A stretch of 64,000 bases of DNA from Chitinophaga silvatica. Lineage in GTDB: Bacteria; Bacteroidota; Bacteroidia; Chitinophagales; Chitinophagaceae. The notes below the pieces were generated by a model that had not been told where the DNA came from, made no database searches, and saw only the letters and a program-made list of their open reading frames with translations. The position numbers and the translations under genes were made by a program. Of this stretch, positions 8,665-18,354 are shown piece after piece. Where the stretch lies: the NCBI RefSeq assembly GCF_003419895.1, contig NZ_QPMM01000007.1, positions 124,001-188,000 of the forward strand, written 5' to 3'. The first letter of the stretch is position 1; each line of letters starts with the position of its first letter.

Positions 8665-10968
8665 ATGAGACGAATTTATAAAATAGCCAAGGCCGAACTA
8701 TTTACCTTGTTTTATTCGCCTATTGCCTGGATGATATTGATTGTCTTTACCTTCCAGACTGGGATGATGTTTGCAGGCCGCCTTCAGGAGATTCTGAGAG
8801 CTCAGAACATGGGCTTCGCTAACCGATTTATTACTGCCAATATATTCACGGGCAATCTTGGCTTATTATCTGCCGTTCAGAATTATCTGTACCTCTATAT
8901 GCCTTTACTTACAATGGGGCTTATGAGCCGGGAACTAAGCAGCGGTTCTATCAAATTACTCTATTCCTCTCCGGTAACTTCCTCGCAGATCATCCGTGGT
9001 AAATTCCTGGCGATGATGATCTATAGCCTGATACTTACAGGTGTAATCATGGTTTATGTAATAATCGGATTATGCACAATTCCTAATTTTGATCTCCCTT
9101 CCGTATGGTCTGGCCTTCTGGCTATCTACTTACTGATGTGCGCATATAGTGCCATAGGTTTGTTTATGTCGAGCCTCACCTCTTACCAGGTAGTTGCAGC
9201 ATTAGGTACTTTGGTATTACTGGCTATGCTCAGCTACATGAATAAAGTATGGCAGGATATCAGCTTTGTACGTGATATCACTTACTGGCTATCAATTTCG
9301 GGCCGTTGCAATGAAATGGTTTATGGGCTGATCTGTTCTGAAGATGTGTTGTACTTCCTGATTGTAATATGCATGTTCCTTACCCTGAGTATCCAAAAAT
9401 TACAGGCAAACCGCACTCATTCATCCTTCGCAGTGGTATGGGGCAAATATTTAGTTGTTGTACTCGCAGCTATGATGCTCGGATACGTAACATCCAGGCC
9501 AATATTTATGGCTTACTACGATACTACTGAAACCAAGCGTAATACACTGACTCCAAAAAGTCAGCAGGTGATGGCAAAGCTAGACGGTGGACTAACCATT
9601 ACTACCTACGTAAACCTGCTCGACAGAGAATATTATAATGGCGCACCTACTCAGGTAAATGAAGATAAACAACGCCTAAAACAATATATCCGTTTTAAGC
9701 CTGAAACAAAATTGAAATACGTTTATTACTACGATAAACCAAGTAATAATCCACGTCTCGACTTTGTATATAAGAATAAGTCACTGGCCGAAATGGCTAA
9801 GAAAGAAGCTGAGCTCCACGATCTGGATATCAATCTTTTCCTGACTCCGGAACAGATTAAAAAACAAATCAACCTTACCGATGAAGGAAACACCTTCGTT
9901 CGCCTGGTTGAAAGAGAAAATGGTCAGAAAGCCTTCCTGAGGATTTATGACGATATGATGAAGTTCCCTGACGAAGCAGAAGTTACCGCAGTATTCAAAC
10001 GAATGGTAATGAAACTGCCAAGAATTGGATTCCTGCAAGGACAAGGTGAAAGAAAGATCGAAGGAGAAAGAAACAAAGACTATACACTCTTTTCTTCTGT
10101 AAAAACTTTCCGCTATGCACTTACCAATCAGGGTTGTGATGTAGAAAATCTGGACCTCACAGGAGATAAACAAATTCCTAAGGAAGTAGATATCATTGTT
10201 ATTGCCGATATGCAACAGGCAATGGATTCTGTTACCAAAAAGAAAATCGATACCTACATTGCCAATGGAGGAAATCTGGTGGTAACACTGAAGCCAGGTT
10301 CTGCTGTTATGGAATCTTTCATCAATCAGTTTGGAGTGAAAACAGTTCCAGGCCAACTTGTACAACCTAAACAGGATATTGCAGCCAATGCTGTAATGTG
10401 CGTACCAACTGCTGCTGCCAAAGAACTGGCTGAAGTATATAGAATGATGTTAGAACAACGCAGATATGTGGGAATGGTTAAAGCAGCCGGACTCGAATTG
10501 GCTGAAAATAAAGGTTTCAAGGCCATACCAGTACTGCAGACGGTAGATACTATGAAAACATGGAATGAATTGCAAACTATAGATTTCGTAAATGATTCTG
10601 CAACTGTGGATGTTGCGTCCGGTGAGAGAGTAGATAGTTTTGTAACCGCCATGGCATTGTCACGAAACGTAGGAAGTAAGGAACAACGTATCATGATTGT
10701 TGGAGATGCAGATTGTATCAGCAATGCCGGTATGAAACCACCAATTAAGTATTATGGTGCATCTAACTTCTCCCTGATTCCGGGGATGTTCCATTGGCTA
10801 TCCTATGGTACTGTACCTGTAGATGTAAGCCGCCCGTCGTCTTCCGACAATGAAATTAAACTTACCAAGGAAAGCCTGAAAGTTGTAAGATATGGGCTAA
10901 TGTGGGTAATACCTGGAATTTTGCTGATTGGCAGCACTATATTATTGATCAGGAGAAAAAGAAAATAA
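8665..10968 (+). CDS. ABC-2 permease fused to a GldG-like auxiliary domain
   Basis: This 767-residue inner-membrane protein has an ABC-2 permease with about six helices in residues 1-245 (ELFTLFYSPIAWMILIVFTF; MSRELSSGSIKLLYSSPVT is the typical coupling segment), then a helix near 255-275, then a large periplasmic GldG-like region (RNTLTPKSQQVMAKLDGGLT; an IVIADMQQAM segment), and a last anchor (MWVIPGILLIGSTILLIRRK). GldF and GldG are separate proteins in gliding operons; here they are one polypeptide. It probably assembles with the ATPase encoded just before. The neighbouring MutS-like gene begins 12 nt after its stop. Confidence 0.9.
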   Translation: MRRIYKIAKAELFTLFYSPIAWMILIVFTFQTGMMFAGRLQEILRAQNMGFANRFITANIFTGNLGLLSAVQNYLYLYMPLLTMGLMSRELSSGSIKLLYSSPVTSSQIIRGKFLAMMIYSLILTGVIMVYVIIGLCTIPNFDLPSVWSGLLAIYLLMCAYSAIGLFMSSLTSYQVVAALGTLVLLAMLSYMNKVWQDISFVRDITYWLSISGRCNEMVYGLICSEDVLYFLIVICMFLTLSIQKLQANRTHSSFAVVWGKYLVVVLAAMMLGYVTSRPIFMAYYDTTETKRNTLTPKSQQVMAKLDGGLTITTYVNLLDREYYNGAPTQVNEDKQRLKQYIRFKPETKLKYVYYYDKPSNNPRLDFVYKNKSLAEMAKKEAELHDLDINLFLTPEQIKKQINLTDEGNTFVRLVERENGQKAFLRIYDDMMKFPDEAEVTAVFKRMVMKLPRIGFLQGQGERKIEGERNKDYTLFSSVKTFRYALTNQGCDVENLDLTGDKQIPKEVDIIVIADMQQAMDSVTKKKIDTYIANGGNLVVTLKPGSAVMESFINQFGVKTVPGQLVQPKQDIAANAVMCVPTAAAKELAEVYRMMLEQRRYVGMVKAAGLELAENKGFKAIPVLQTVDTMKTWNELQTIDFVNDSATVDVASGERVDSFVTAMALSRNVGSKEQRIMIVGDADCISNAGMKPPIKYYGASNFSLIPGMFHWLSYGTVPVDVSRPSSSDNEIKLTKESLKVVRYGLMWVIPGILLIGSTILLIRRKRK

Positions 10969-10979
10969 AATTAGCTGGT

Positions 10980-12308
10980 ATGAGCCTGATGACCGATAAA
11001 CAAACGTTGACCGACCTGAATATTTTCGGGAAGAGAAATGATGATGGCATATACGCGATCTTTAACAGAACCTACACCAGAGGTGCTTCTGAGCTCCTGG
11101 AAGAAATGTTCCGTTATCCATTAGCAGATGTAAAGGCAATCAATGCCCGGAGTTCTATTATTCGGGCATTTGCATCAAAAGATGTTTCATTCCCCTATGA
11201 TGCAACCTGGTTTGATGCAGCAGAACAGTACCTGCAAAATACAGATGAGCGTAGCCGGCTTACTGATCAGCCAGATACCCTAAGTCGAAAACTCAATAGC
11301 CTTATCACCGGAGACACGGCGTTTAAGGCTATTGAGAAAGGGGTTGAGAGCCTTATTAATATATTGCAGACCACTGTAAATTTTGCTGATAGCATCAGAC
11401 AGCGCGTTACTGAAATACCTTATAGTAAGGAACTGGAAACTATTGATCAGTTACTGAAAATAGAAGAGTTGCAACCTTTGTTAAAGGTCGTTACATCAAA
11501 TAAATTGTCATTTGCCCAAGTAGCGGAGTACGATAAAGTACTTCGCTTCAGGCATCGTGATAGTTTGAAGCAATTGCTGCAGCGTATATATCTGGCAGAT
11601 GTATACTTATCAGTTGCCAGGATTGCGGTAAGCCGACAGTTTACTTTTCCCGTGGCTCTGGAGCGTGAGCTCCAGACTGTTGTACTGGAAGATTTTTATC
11701 ATCCCGGATTAACAAAGCCGGTTGTGAATTCTCTCAAAATCACTCCTGATGGTAATGTTATCTTCCTGACAGGGGCTAATATGGCCGGGAAGTCAACATT
11801 CATGAAGGCATTAGGTATTGCTATGTTCCTGGGGCAAATGGGCTTTCCGGTACCCGCATCGAAGATGGAATTTTCTGTAAGAGATGGAATTTTTACTACC
11901 ATCAATCTACCAGATAACCTGACCCTCGGGGCCAGCCATTTTTATGCAGAAGTATTAAGGATTAAAAATATTGCCAGGGAATTGAGCAGAGATAAATATC
12001 TGTTTGTAATTTTCGATGAGTTATTCAGAGGTACCAATGTAAAAGATGCCTATGAAGCTACAATTGCTGTAACCAGTGCGGTTGCACGTAGGAAAAACTG
12101 CATGTTTGTTGTGTCTACTCACATTATAGAGGCAGGAGAGGTGCTTAAAGAAAAATGTGAGAATATCAATTTCGTATATCTACCTACGTTAATGGAAGGA
12201 AATAAGCCGGTATATACTCACAAGCTATTACCAGGTATTACAGCCGACAGGCATGGTATGATAATTATAAAAAATGAGGGCATCCTGGATATATTATCCA
12301 GGAAATAA
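10980..12308 (+). CDS. Stand-alone MutS-type ATPase, copy 1
   Basis: This 442-residue protein carries only the MutS core (lever-like helices plus ATPase), without the mismatch-binding N-terminal domain. Walker A is TGANMAGKST (about residues 264-273), Walker B is FVIFDELFRGTNVKDAYEAT, and STHIIEAG contains the conserved histidine. An upstream in-frame ATG at 10902 lies inside the permease gene; I chose 10980 because the resulting start (MSLMTDKQTLTDL) aligns residue for residue with the next gene (MNLIADKQTLDDL). These proteins are annotated as MutS-related, but with no DNA-clamp domain a repair role is doubtful. The gene lies within a transport and protease operon. Confidence 0.88.
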   Translation: MSLMTDKQTLTDLNIFGKRNDDGIYAIFNRTYTRGASELLEEMFRYPLADVKAINARSSIIRAFASKDVSFPYDATWFDAAEQYLQNTDERSRLTDQPDTLSRKLNSLITGDTAFKAIEKGVESLINILQTTVNFADSIRQRVTEIPYSKELETIDQLLKIEELQPLLKVVTSNKLSFAQVAEYDKVLRFRHRDSLKQLLQRIYLADVYLSVARIAVSRQFTFPVALERELQTVVLEDFYHPGLTKPVVNSLKITPDGNVIFLTGANMAGKSTFMKALGIAMFLGQMGFPVPASKMEFSVRDGIFTTINLPDNLTLGASHFYAEVLRIKNIARELSRDKYLFVIFDELFRGTNVKDAYEATIAVTSAVARRKNCMFVVSTHIIEAGEVLKEKCENINFVYLPTLMEGNKPVYTHKLLPGITADRHGMIIIKNEGILDILSRK

Positions 12309-12326
12309 TCAGTAAAGAAGCATATA

Positions 12327-13637
12327 ATGAACTTGATAGCCGACAAACAAACGCTCGACGATTTATCTGTTCTCGGAAAATATAATCCCGCTTCTGTGTT
12401 TAACCTTTTTAACAAGGTAAAAACAAGAGGAGCCGAGAAGTTACTGGATTCAATGTTTCAGCATCCATTAACCGATCCTGATAAAATTAACAGCAGAAGT
12501 GCAACCTTCCGTTATTTCAGCGCCAGTAAAATATCCTTCCCATTTGAAGATTCCGTACTCCAACGTATGGAATCTTATTTGGATGAGGGCAATGATGACA
12601 GTTATTTTCTGGCTCTGCTTAAAACCGGCAGAAAGAAAGTGGCTGAAGTACTGGTGAAAGATGATGCTTATCAATTAGAGCTGACAGGTATTGAAAGCAG
12701 CATACAGATGCTGAAAACCAGCAAGGAACTAGCTGCCAGACTTCAGTTAGAAGGGCGCGATAAAAATTCTCCCTGGAGCAAATGGGTAACTATACTCCTG
12801 AATATTTTAAAAGACTCCGGACTAAACCTGGCAACTGAAAATAGATCTTTTCTGCAAACAGTAAAGTTGCATCATTTGCTCACTGGAGTATTTCGTGACC
12901 AGTTAAAGCAGTTACTGGAACTGACTTACGAAATCGATTTATTCATCACAGTAGCAGAAGTCTCAAATGAAAGGAATTTCACCTATGCCAAAGCACTGCC
13001 AAAAGAGAAAAATATCCTGATTGCAAAGGATGTAAGACATCCTGGCCTCAGCAATGCTGTGGCTAACCCGCTTTCTTTCAATCGTAAGAGCAATATCTTA
13101 TTCCTTACCGGTGCAAATATGGCCGGAAAATCGACCCTGATGAAAGCCACCGGTATCATGATCTATCTTGCTCATATGGGCTTTCCGGTAGCTGCCTCGG
13201 AATTGGAGTTCTCTGTATTGGACGGAATTTATTCTTCTGTGAATGTACCGGATGATTTAAATATGGGTTATAGCCATTTTTATGCAGAAGTACTGAGGGT
13301 AAAAAAGGTTGCAGAAGAAGTAGCAGCAGGTAAATCGATCTTTGTCATTTTCGATGAACTTTTCAAAGGAACTAATGTCAAGGATGCCTATGATGCCACT
13401 CTGGCTGTAACCGACGCATTCACCGCGTTTACAGACTGTTTCTTCATTATATCAACTCATATTTTTGAAGCAGGACATGCGCTGATGGAAAAAGGCAGTC
13501 AGATCCAGTTCGAATTTCTCCCTACTGTTATGAAAGCAAATGTTCCCCAGTATACCTATCGTCTCGAAAAAGGTATTACCGCCGACAGGCAGGGAATGAT
13601 CATCATCGAGAATGAAGGAATACTGGAAATGCTTTAA
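12327..13637 (+). CDS. Stand-alone MutS-type ATPase, copy 2 (tandem paralogue)
   Basis: This 436-residue paralogue of the preceding gene starts 18 nt after it. It has the same layout: N-terminal ADKQTLDDLSVLGKYN, helical core, Walker A TGANMAGKST (about residues 261-270), Walker B FVIFDELFKGTNVKDAYDAT, STHIFEAG, and a shared ending (GITADRQGMIIIENEGILEML). The two are clearly diverged outside the ATPase motifs, so the duplication is old and both copies appear functional. MutS ATPases act as dimers, so the pair may form a heterodimer. Function in this operon is unknown. Confidence 0.88.
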   Translation: MNLIADKQTLDDLSVLGKYNPASVFNLFNKVKTRGAEKLLDSMFQHPLTDPDKINSRSATFRYFSASKISFPFEDSVLQRMESYLDEGNDDSYFLALLKTGRKKVAEVLVKDDAYQLELTGIESSIQMLKTSKELAARLQLEGRDKNSPWSKWVTILLNILKDSGLNLATENRSFLQTVKLHHLLTGVFRDQLKQLLELTYEIDLFITVAEVSNERNFTYAKALPKEKNILIAKDVRHPGLSNAVANPLSFNRKSNILFLTGANMAGKSTLMKATGIMIYLAHMGFPVAASELEFSVLDGIYSSVNVPDDLNMGYSHFYAEVLRVKKVAEEVAAGKSIFVIFDELFKGTNVKDAYDATLAVTDAFTAFTDCFFIISTHIFEAGHALMEKGSQIQFEFLPTVMKANVPQYTYRLEKGITADRQGMIIIENEGILEML

Positions 13638-13665
13638 GGAATACGTTACAACAAAAAGATAAACT

Positions 13666-16455
13666 ATGCATTATCGTCATTGGCTTGCTGCCGGTTTGAT
13701 GTTCATGTTAGCAAATGAATGTACCGCACAGGCTCAGCTTATACCATTAGATACAGCCGTAAGAACAGGGCAGTTACCCAATGGGTTTACATACTATATC
13801 AGAAAGAATAATGAACCGGCAAAACGTGCTCTATTCTACCTGGTCAATAAAGTGGGTTCTATCCTGGAAGATGATGACCAGCAAGGACTGGCTCACTTTA
13901 TGGAACACATGAACTTTAATGGAACCACTCATTTTCCTAAAAATGACCTGATAGATTATTTGCAGAAAATAGGGGTAAGATTCGGGGCCGATCTGAATGC
14001 CTACACGTCATACGACGAAACGGTTTACCAGTTACCCATTCCTACTGATAATCCTGCCCTGATCAGCAAAGGGCTTGATATCATGCGCGACTGGGCCCAG
14101 GAAGCTTCATTGGAAACAGATGATATAGATAAGGAAAGAGGTGTTATTCTGGAAGAAAAACGTTTACGTGAAGGAGTGGCAGATAGGATACAGAAACAAA
14201 CAATGCCGCTGTTACTCAATAATTCGAAATACGTATACCGACTTCCAATCGGTACAGATAGTATACTAAAACATTTCGATACAGATGTAATCAGGCGTTT
14301 TTACAAGGATTGGTATCGCCCAAATTTACAGGCGCTTATCGTAGTTGGAGATATCAATGTTGATCTGGTGGAACAACAAATCAGAAAACAATTCGCTGAT
14401 TTGAAAAATCCACCAAACGAACGTCCGAGACCAGCCTATAAAATAGAACTTACCGGTAAGAATCAGTTTCTCGTTGTTACAGATCCGGAAGTAACAAGCA
14501 CAGAACTGGAGTTGCTTGTAAAGCACCCCGGAACTGAATTGAAAACAACCACAGAATACCTGAATGCGATTAAAAGAGCATTGTTTAACCAGGTATTGTC
14601 TCGCCGCCTGGGTGAGTTAAGCCAACAGGCTAATCCTCCATTTAGAGTTAAAGCGGGTATTGGGGGCTTAACCGGTGGCCTCGAACAATTTGGGTTTGCC
14701 GTTACCGCCAAGCCGGGTAAGCTGGAAGAAGCATTTGCTGCAACCTGGTCACAGATCGAGCTGGTGAAACGCTACGGTTTCACACAAGCCGAACTGGATC
14801 GCGCCAAACAAAGCTATATGACCGGCATGGAAAGATCTTTGCGCGAAAAAAGCAAAGTACCATCAAATAGCTATGTTAGCGAATATCAGCAGCTGTTCCT
14901 CAACGGAACTGCCGCTCCGGGGTTTGACTGGGAATACAACTTTGTAAAACAGTCATTACCCGGTATCACAGTTGATGATCTGACCCAGGTAGCCAATCAA
15001 TATATCAAAAATATAAACAGAGATATTTTAATCTTAGCACCTGAGAAGGAAAAAAATAATCTGCCGGATGCTAAGACGATAGATAACTGGTTAGCGAAAA
15101 TTGCTTCATCAACATTGGTGCAGTATAAAGATTCTACCGTTAATAATTCTCTGCTTAAAAATATCCCGAAAGGAGGAAAGGTAGTTGCTCGTACCAGTAT
15201 TCCTGCTGTTGGTGTAGAACAGCTTACCTTGAGCAATGGAGTGAAAGTTTGGCTTAAACCTACCTCTTATAAGAACGATCAGATTCAGTTTGTATCATTT
15301 GCTCCCGGAGGAATAAATAAATATTCCAACGAGGATTTCCCGACTGCTTCAAATACAATCGGAATTATTGGAGGTAGTGGCCTGGCCGACTATTCACCAA
15401 TTCAATTGTCAAAAATATTGAATGGTAAAACAGCTGGAGTTGGTGCTTATATCGGTGGCCGAAATCAGGGTGTTAATGGTGGTAGTAGCAAGGATGATCT
15501 GGAGACAGCCTTACAACTTGTTTACCTGCGATATACTGCTCCGCGTAAAGACACTGTGTTATTCGAAAATGCTATGGCACAGTCGAGAGAACAAATTAAG
15601 AACAAGTACGAAAACCCTGGTGTGGTATTTAGAGATACCATCAATAATGTATTGAGTAGTTACCATTATCGAACGAGTCCGGCTACGCTCGAAAGACTGG
15701 ATAGTATCAGTCTTGATAAAGCATTCGACATTTATAAAGACAGATTTGCAGATGCATCACAAGCGAATTTTGTTTTTGTTGGTAATTTCAATACAGATAG
15801 TATTCTGCCATTACTGGAACAATATCTGGGTGCTTTGCCTTCATTGAATAGAAATGAGAAACCAGTTGTAATTCATACACAATTACCGAAAGGAAAACTG
15901 ATTAAGACTGTAAGAAAAGGGAAAGAAAATAAGGCTACAGTTATGCTGGTGTATAATGGTGACTGTAAATATTCCGAAACAGAGAGCTTACAGTTACAGG
16001 CTTTATCGGAAATTCTGCAATACAGGTTGCTCACCAGTTTAAGAGAAAAGGCCGGAGAAGTTTATACGCCATCAGTTCAGGGAGGAATGTCGAGAGAACC
16101 GGATCAGCGTTTTTCTATTAATGTATCTTTCGGGTGCGCACCTGAGAATGTAGAACATCTGGTTGGATTGGTTAGTCAGGATATTGCAGATTTGCAAAAA
16201 AATGGAGCTACCAGTGATGAATTACAGAAGTTTAAAGCTGGAAATCGCAAGCAGGTAGAGTTAACGATAGAAAGCAATGAATTCTGGATGCAGTATATTG
16301 TTGGAAAAGTGGAAAGAAAAGAAGAGTTGAAAGCATTACCAGATATTGAAAAACGATTGGATCAGATTACTGGCAATTCAATAAAAGCAGCGTCTAAAAA
16401 ATACCTAAGCGGAACTAATTGTATTCGCTTTGTGGCCTTACCGGAGAATAAATAG
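13666..16455 (+). CDS. Secreted M16-family zinc metalloprotease (pitrilysin/insulinase type)
   Basis: This 929-residue protein has an N-terminal signal peptide (cleavage near AQA-Q, residue 23). The inverted zinc motif HFMEH gives His77, Glu80 and His81, with the third ligand in ERGVILEEKR about 77 residues later. Two M16 halves are present: an active N-terminal half and a second half (KVWLKPTSYKNDQIQFV; an REKAGEVYTPSVQGG segment) lacking the motif, which is normal for full-length M16B periplasmic enzymes. These cut peptides enclosed in a clamshell. As last gene of the locus before a strong terminator, it supports a peptide-processing role for the whole operon. Confidence 0.95.
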   Translation: MHYRHWLAAGLMFMLANECTAQAQLIPLDTAVRTGQLPNGFTYYIRKNNEPAKRALFYLVNKVGSILEDDDQQGLAHFMEHMNFNGTTHFPKNDLIDYLQKIGVRFGADLNAYTSYDETVYQLPIPTDNPALISKGLDIMRDWAQEASLETDDIDKERGVILEEKRLREGVADRIQKQTMPLLLNNSKYVYRLPIGTDSILKHFDTDVIRRFYKDWYRPNLQALIVVGDINVDLVEQQIRKQFADLKNPPNERPRPAYKIELTGKNQFLVVTDPEVTSTELELLVKHPGTELKTTTEYLNAIKRALFNQVLSRRLGELSQQANPPFRVKAGIGGLTGGLEQFGFAVTAKPGKLEEAFAATWSQIELVKRYGFTQAELDRAKQSYMTGMERSLREKSKVPSNSYVSEYQQLFLNGTAAPGFDWEYNFVKQSLPGITVDDLTQVANQYIKNINRDILILAPEKEKNNLPDAKTIDNWLAKIASSTLVQYKDSTVNNSLLKNIPKGGKVVARTSIPAVGVEQLTLSNGVKVWLKPTSYKNDQIQFVSFAPGGINKYSNEDFPTASNTIGIIGGSGLADYSPIQLSKILNGKTAGVGAYIGGRNQGVNGGSSKDDLETALQLVYLRYTAPRKDTVLFENAMAQSREQIKNKYENPGVVFRDTINNVLSSYHYRTSPATLERLDSISLDKAFDIYKDRFADASQANFVFVGNFNTDSILPLLEQYLGALPSLNRNEKPVVIHTQLPKGKLIKTVRKGKENKATVMLVYNGDCKYSETESLQLQALSEILQYRLLTSLREKAGEVYTPSVQGGMSREPDQRFSINVSFGCAPENVEHLVGLVSQDIADLQKNGATSDELQKFKAGNRKQVELTIESNEFWMQYIVGKVERKEELKALPDIEKRLDQITGNSIKAASKKYLSGTNCIRFVALPENK

Positions 16456-16478
16456 CGATTCTTCCGTCATTCTAATAC

Positions 16479-16512
16479 TAAAAAACCGTTTCCTGATGGA
16501 AACGGTTTTTTA
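16479..16512. terminator. Bidirectional intrinsic terminator
   Basis: TAAAAAACCGTTTCC (16479-16493) pairs with its complement 16498-16512 around a TGAT loop, giving T-tracts in both directions. It lies between convergent genes (M16 protease and acyltransferase) and closes both. Confidence 0.92.
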
Positions 16513-16525
16513 GGTTATAAATTTC

Positions 16526-17647
16526 TTATACTTCAGAAGTAGTTAATTCTTTAGTTGGTAATGCTTCCTCTTTTTTCCTGCCCCAACGGTCTGTCAACCA
16601 TTTTCTTATTGGTTCATCATAAAATCGCAGTGCTATATATCCTAGAGCTACAGAACCAAAAAATATTATGGTGGCAACAACGGAAATCTCAGTAGTTGAG
16701 GGTTTGGCTTTGAAAAGATAGTTGCCAAATAGCCAGGATGCCCAAATGTGCGTCATATACAACGGATAGGAGAGTCGACCGGTAAATATACACAGGCTCT
16801 TTAACCATCCGCTTACCTGTGCCCCAGCACCCAGTGACAGAAGGAATGGAAAGCCAATAATTACCAGGATCATTTCGGTAGCCCAATCGTTTTCCTTGTG
16901 AGGGAAAATCAGCACCCCGATTAGTAAAGCACCAAGAATAAGGAAATTCAGTTTGTTCTTAATAACGAGGTTAAAGCGGAAAATCGTTAACCCGGCAAGG
17001 AAGGAGAAGAATACCCTGGCGAAACCATCGAAGAAAGTAGGTGCATCCCATCCTGTAATAATCCATCCTCTGTACCTGGCGACTGCGGTTATCCAGATGG
17101 TCGAGAAAGCTAATGAAACAAGTAGCCAGCGTTTAGGAAGGCGTAACAACACAAAAGCATATACGATGTTGATGATATATTCCATAAATAATGACCAGGC
17201 AGGTGTATTATAAGGAAACAATCCTCCTCCTCTTCCTGGTAGCCATGGATATGGTAACATGAGTAGTGAACAGATAAAGGCCGCCAGAATATTGATAATT
17301 CCGGCCTGCGCAACAGATTCTGCACCAATGTATGGATCAAATAGAAATCCTAGTAGTCCGATTATACTACCCCAGATTACCATAGGATGTAAGCGGATCA
17401 GACGATTGCGGAAAAATGTTTTAAGACCAAGTTTAGGCGCTCTTTCATCATATGCATAGCCAATAACAAAACCCGAGAGGCAGAAGAAAAAATCTACAGC
17501 CAAAAAACCGTGTCCTATTGGGCTTTTAGAATAATCGGGCGAAATAAACTCGAAAAGGTGAAATATAACTATAGACAGAGCTGCAAATCCTCTTAGTCCA
17601 TCTAATACCTCATAGTGTTTTTTAGATTGAAACAGGTTGTTTTCCAT
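16526..17647 (-). CDS. Acyltransferase 3 (OafA/YrhL) family membrane protein
   Basis: This 373-residue polytopic membrane protein has about ten helices. The family signature is near the N-terminus (LDGLRGFAALSIVIFHLFEF), with the conserved histidine of HLFEF and a following FLAVDFFFCLSGFVIGYAYD motif. Family members transfer acetyl or other acyl groups to sugars or lipids at the inner membrane, for example on O-antigen or exopolysaccharide. No surface-glycan genes adjoin it, so the acceptor cannot be guessed. It is transcribed alone toward the shared terminator. Confidence 0.9.
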   Translation of the reverse strand: MENNLFQSKKHYEVLDGLRGFAALSIVIFHLFEFISPDYSKSPIGHGFLAVDFFFCLSGFVIGYAYDERAPKLGLKTFFRNRLIRLHPMVIWGSIIGLLGFLFDPYIGAESVAQAGIINILAAFICSLLMLPYPWLPGRGGGLFPYNTPAWSLFMEYIINIVYAFVLLRLPKRWLLVSLAFSTIWITAVARYRGWIITGWDAPTFFDGFARVFFSFLAGLTIFRFNLVIKNKLNFLILGALLIGVLIFPHKENDWATEMILVIIGFPFLLSLGAGAQVSGWLKSLCIFTGRLSYPLYMTHIWASWLFGNYLFKAKPSTTEISVVATIIFFGSVALGYIALRFYDEPIRKWLTDRWGRKKEEALPTKELTTSEV

Positions 17648-17780
17648 AACGTTCGAATATAGGCTGATTAAAATAGGCCAGGATAGGTAGATTGACTAGC
17701 TTCTGATAAAATTGAATTAGTTTTTGATAAGAAGGTATTATTGATTAAACATTATTACAAATTTGCTAATTTGTAAGACA

Positions 17781-18329
17781 ATGGATAAAGAACAAATATA
17801 CGATTGGTTGATTTCGGCGTTTAGCCGGCCGGGTTTTTCTGAAGAATCCTATTATTATGACAGAAGAGACAACGAGTTCTATTCTATTCATATTTGTGAT
17901 GTTGCCATGTTAAATGACGACTTCACATTAAGGGAAAATGTTCAAACTTCCTACCCCGATAGAATAATGAGATTAATATCCGACAGAATAATCAGGGAGG
18001 AAAATAAGGATCAGGATATTCTGGAAATACCCGCATTAAGTGTTAAACATCGTAAAATAATCATGAGTACCTTTCTTACCGGAATAACAGACAAAAATCT
18101 CTATGATGTTCTTCATCAAAGAATGCTTAACCAGGATGGAACACAAAGATTCGATTTCTATTTTGGTTCGGAAGCGTCTGATAGTGTAATAGATGAATGG
18201 CACTATTTTAAACGTAGTAATTTAATTCCTGAAATTGATAAGGCATTGAAAGAAATGAATATTGATATTGAAATATCCCATGTTTGGGATCTTGATGGAG
18301 GGGATGTTTCAATAAGTCTGCGGCTTTAA
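17781..18329 (+). CDS. Conserved hypothetical cytosolic protein, 182 aa
   Basis: I do not recognise a family. The ATG at 17781 (MDKEQIYDWLISAF) is preferred over an in-frame TTG at 17763. The protein is acidic, has no signal peptide or membrane helix, and ends in a beta-like strand (GGDVSISLRL). Codon use is ordinary for the window. It stands alone between a divergent acyltransferase gene and a gap that holds a decayed gene. No function is proposed. Confidence 0.65.
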   Translation: MDKEQIYDWLISAFSRPGFSEESYYYDRRDNEFYSIHICDVAMLNDDFTLRENVQTSYPDRIMRLISDRIIREENKDQDILEIPALSVKHRKIIMSTFLTGITDKNLYDVLHQRMLNQDGTQRFDFYFGSEASDSVIDEWHYFKRSNLIPEIDKALKEMNIDIEISHVWDLDGGDVSISLRL

Positions 18330-18354
18330 GCAGCACTATAAATAAGATGTAGTA

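Noticed and set aside
10902..10979. Earlier start for the first MutS-like gene
   Set aside because: It would overlap the permease gene and breaks the clean N-terminal alignment with the second copy.
10980..13637. Anti-phage defence function for the MutS pair
   Set aside because: No nuclease, helicase, methylase or known defence partner is adjacent; the neighbours are transport and protease genes.
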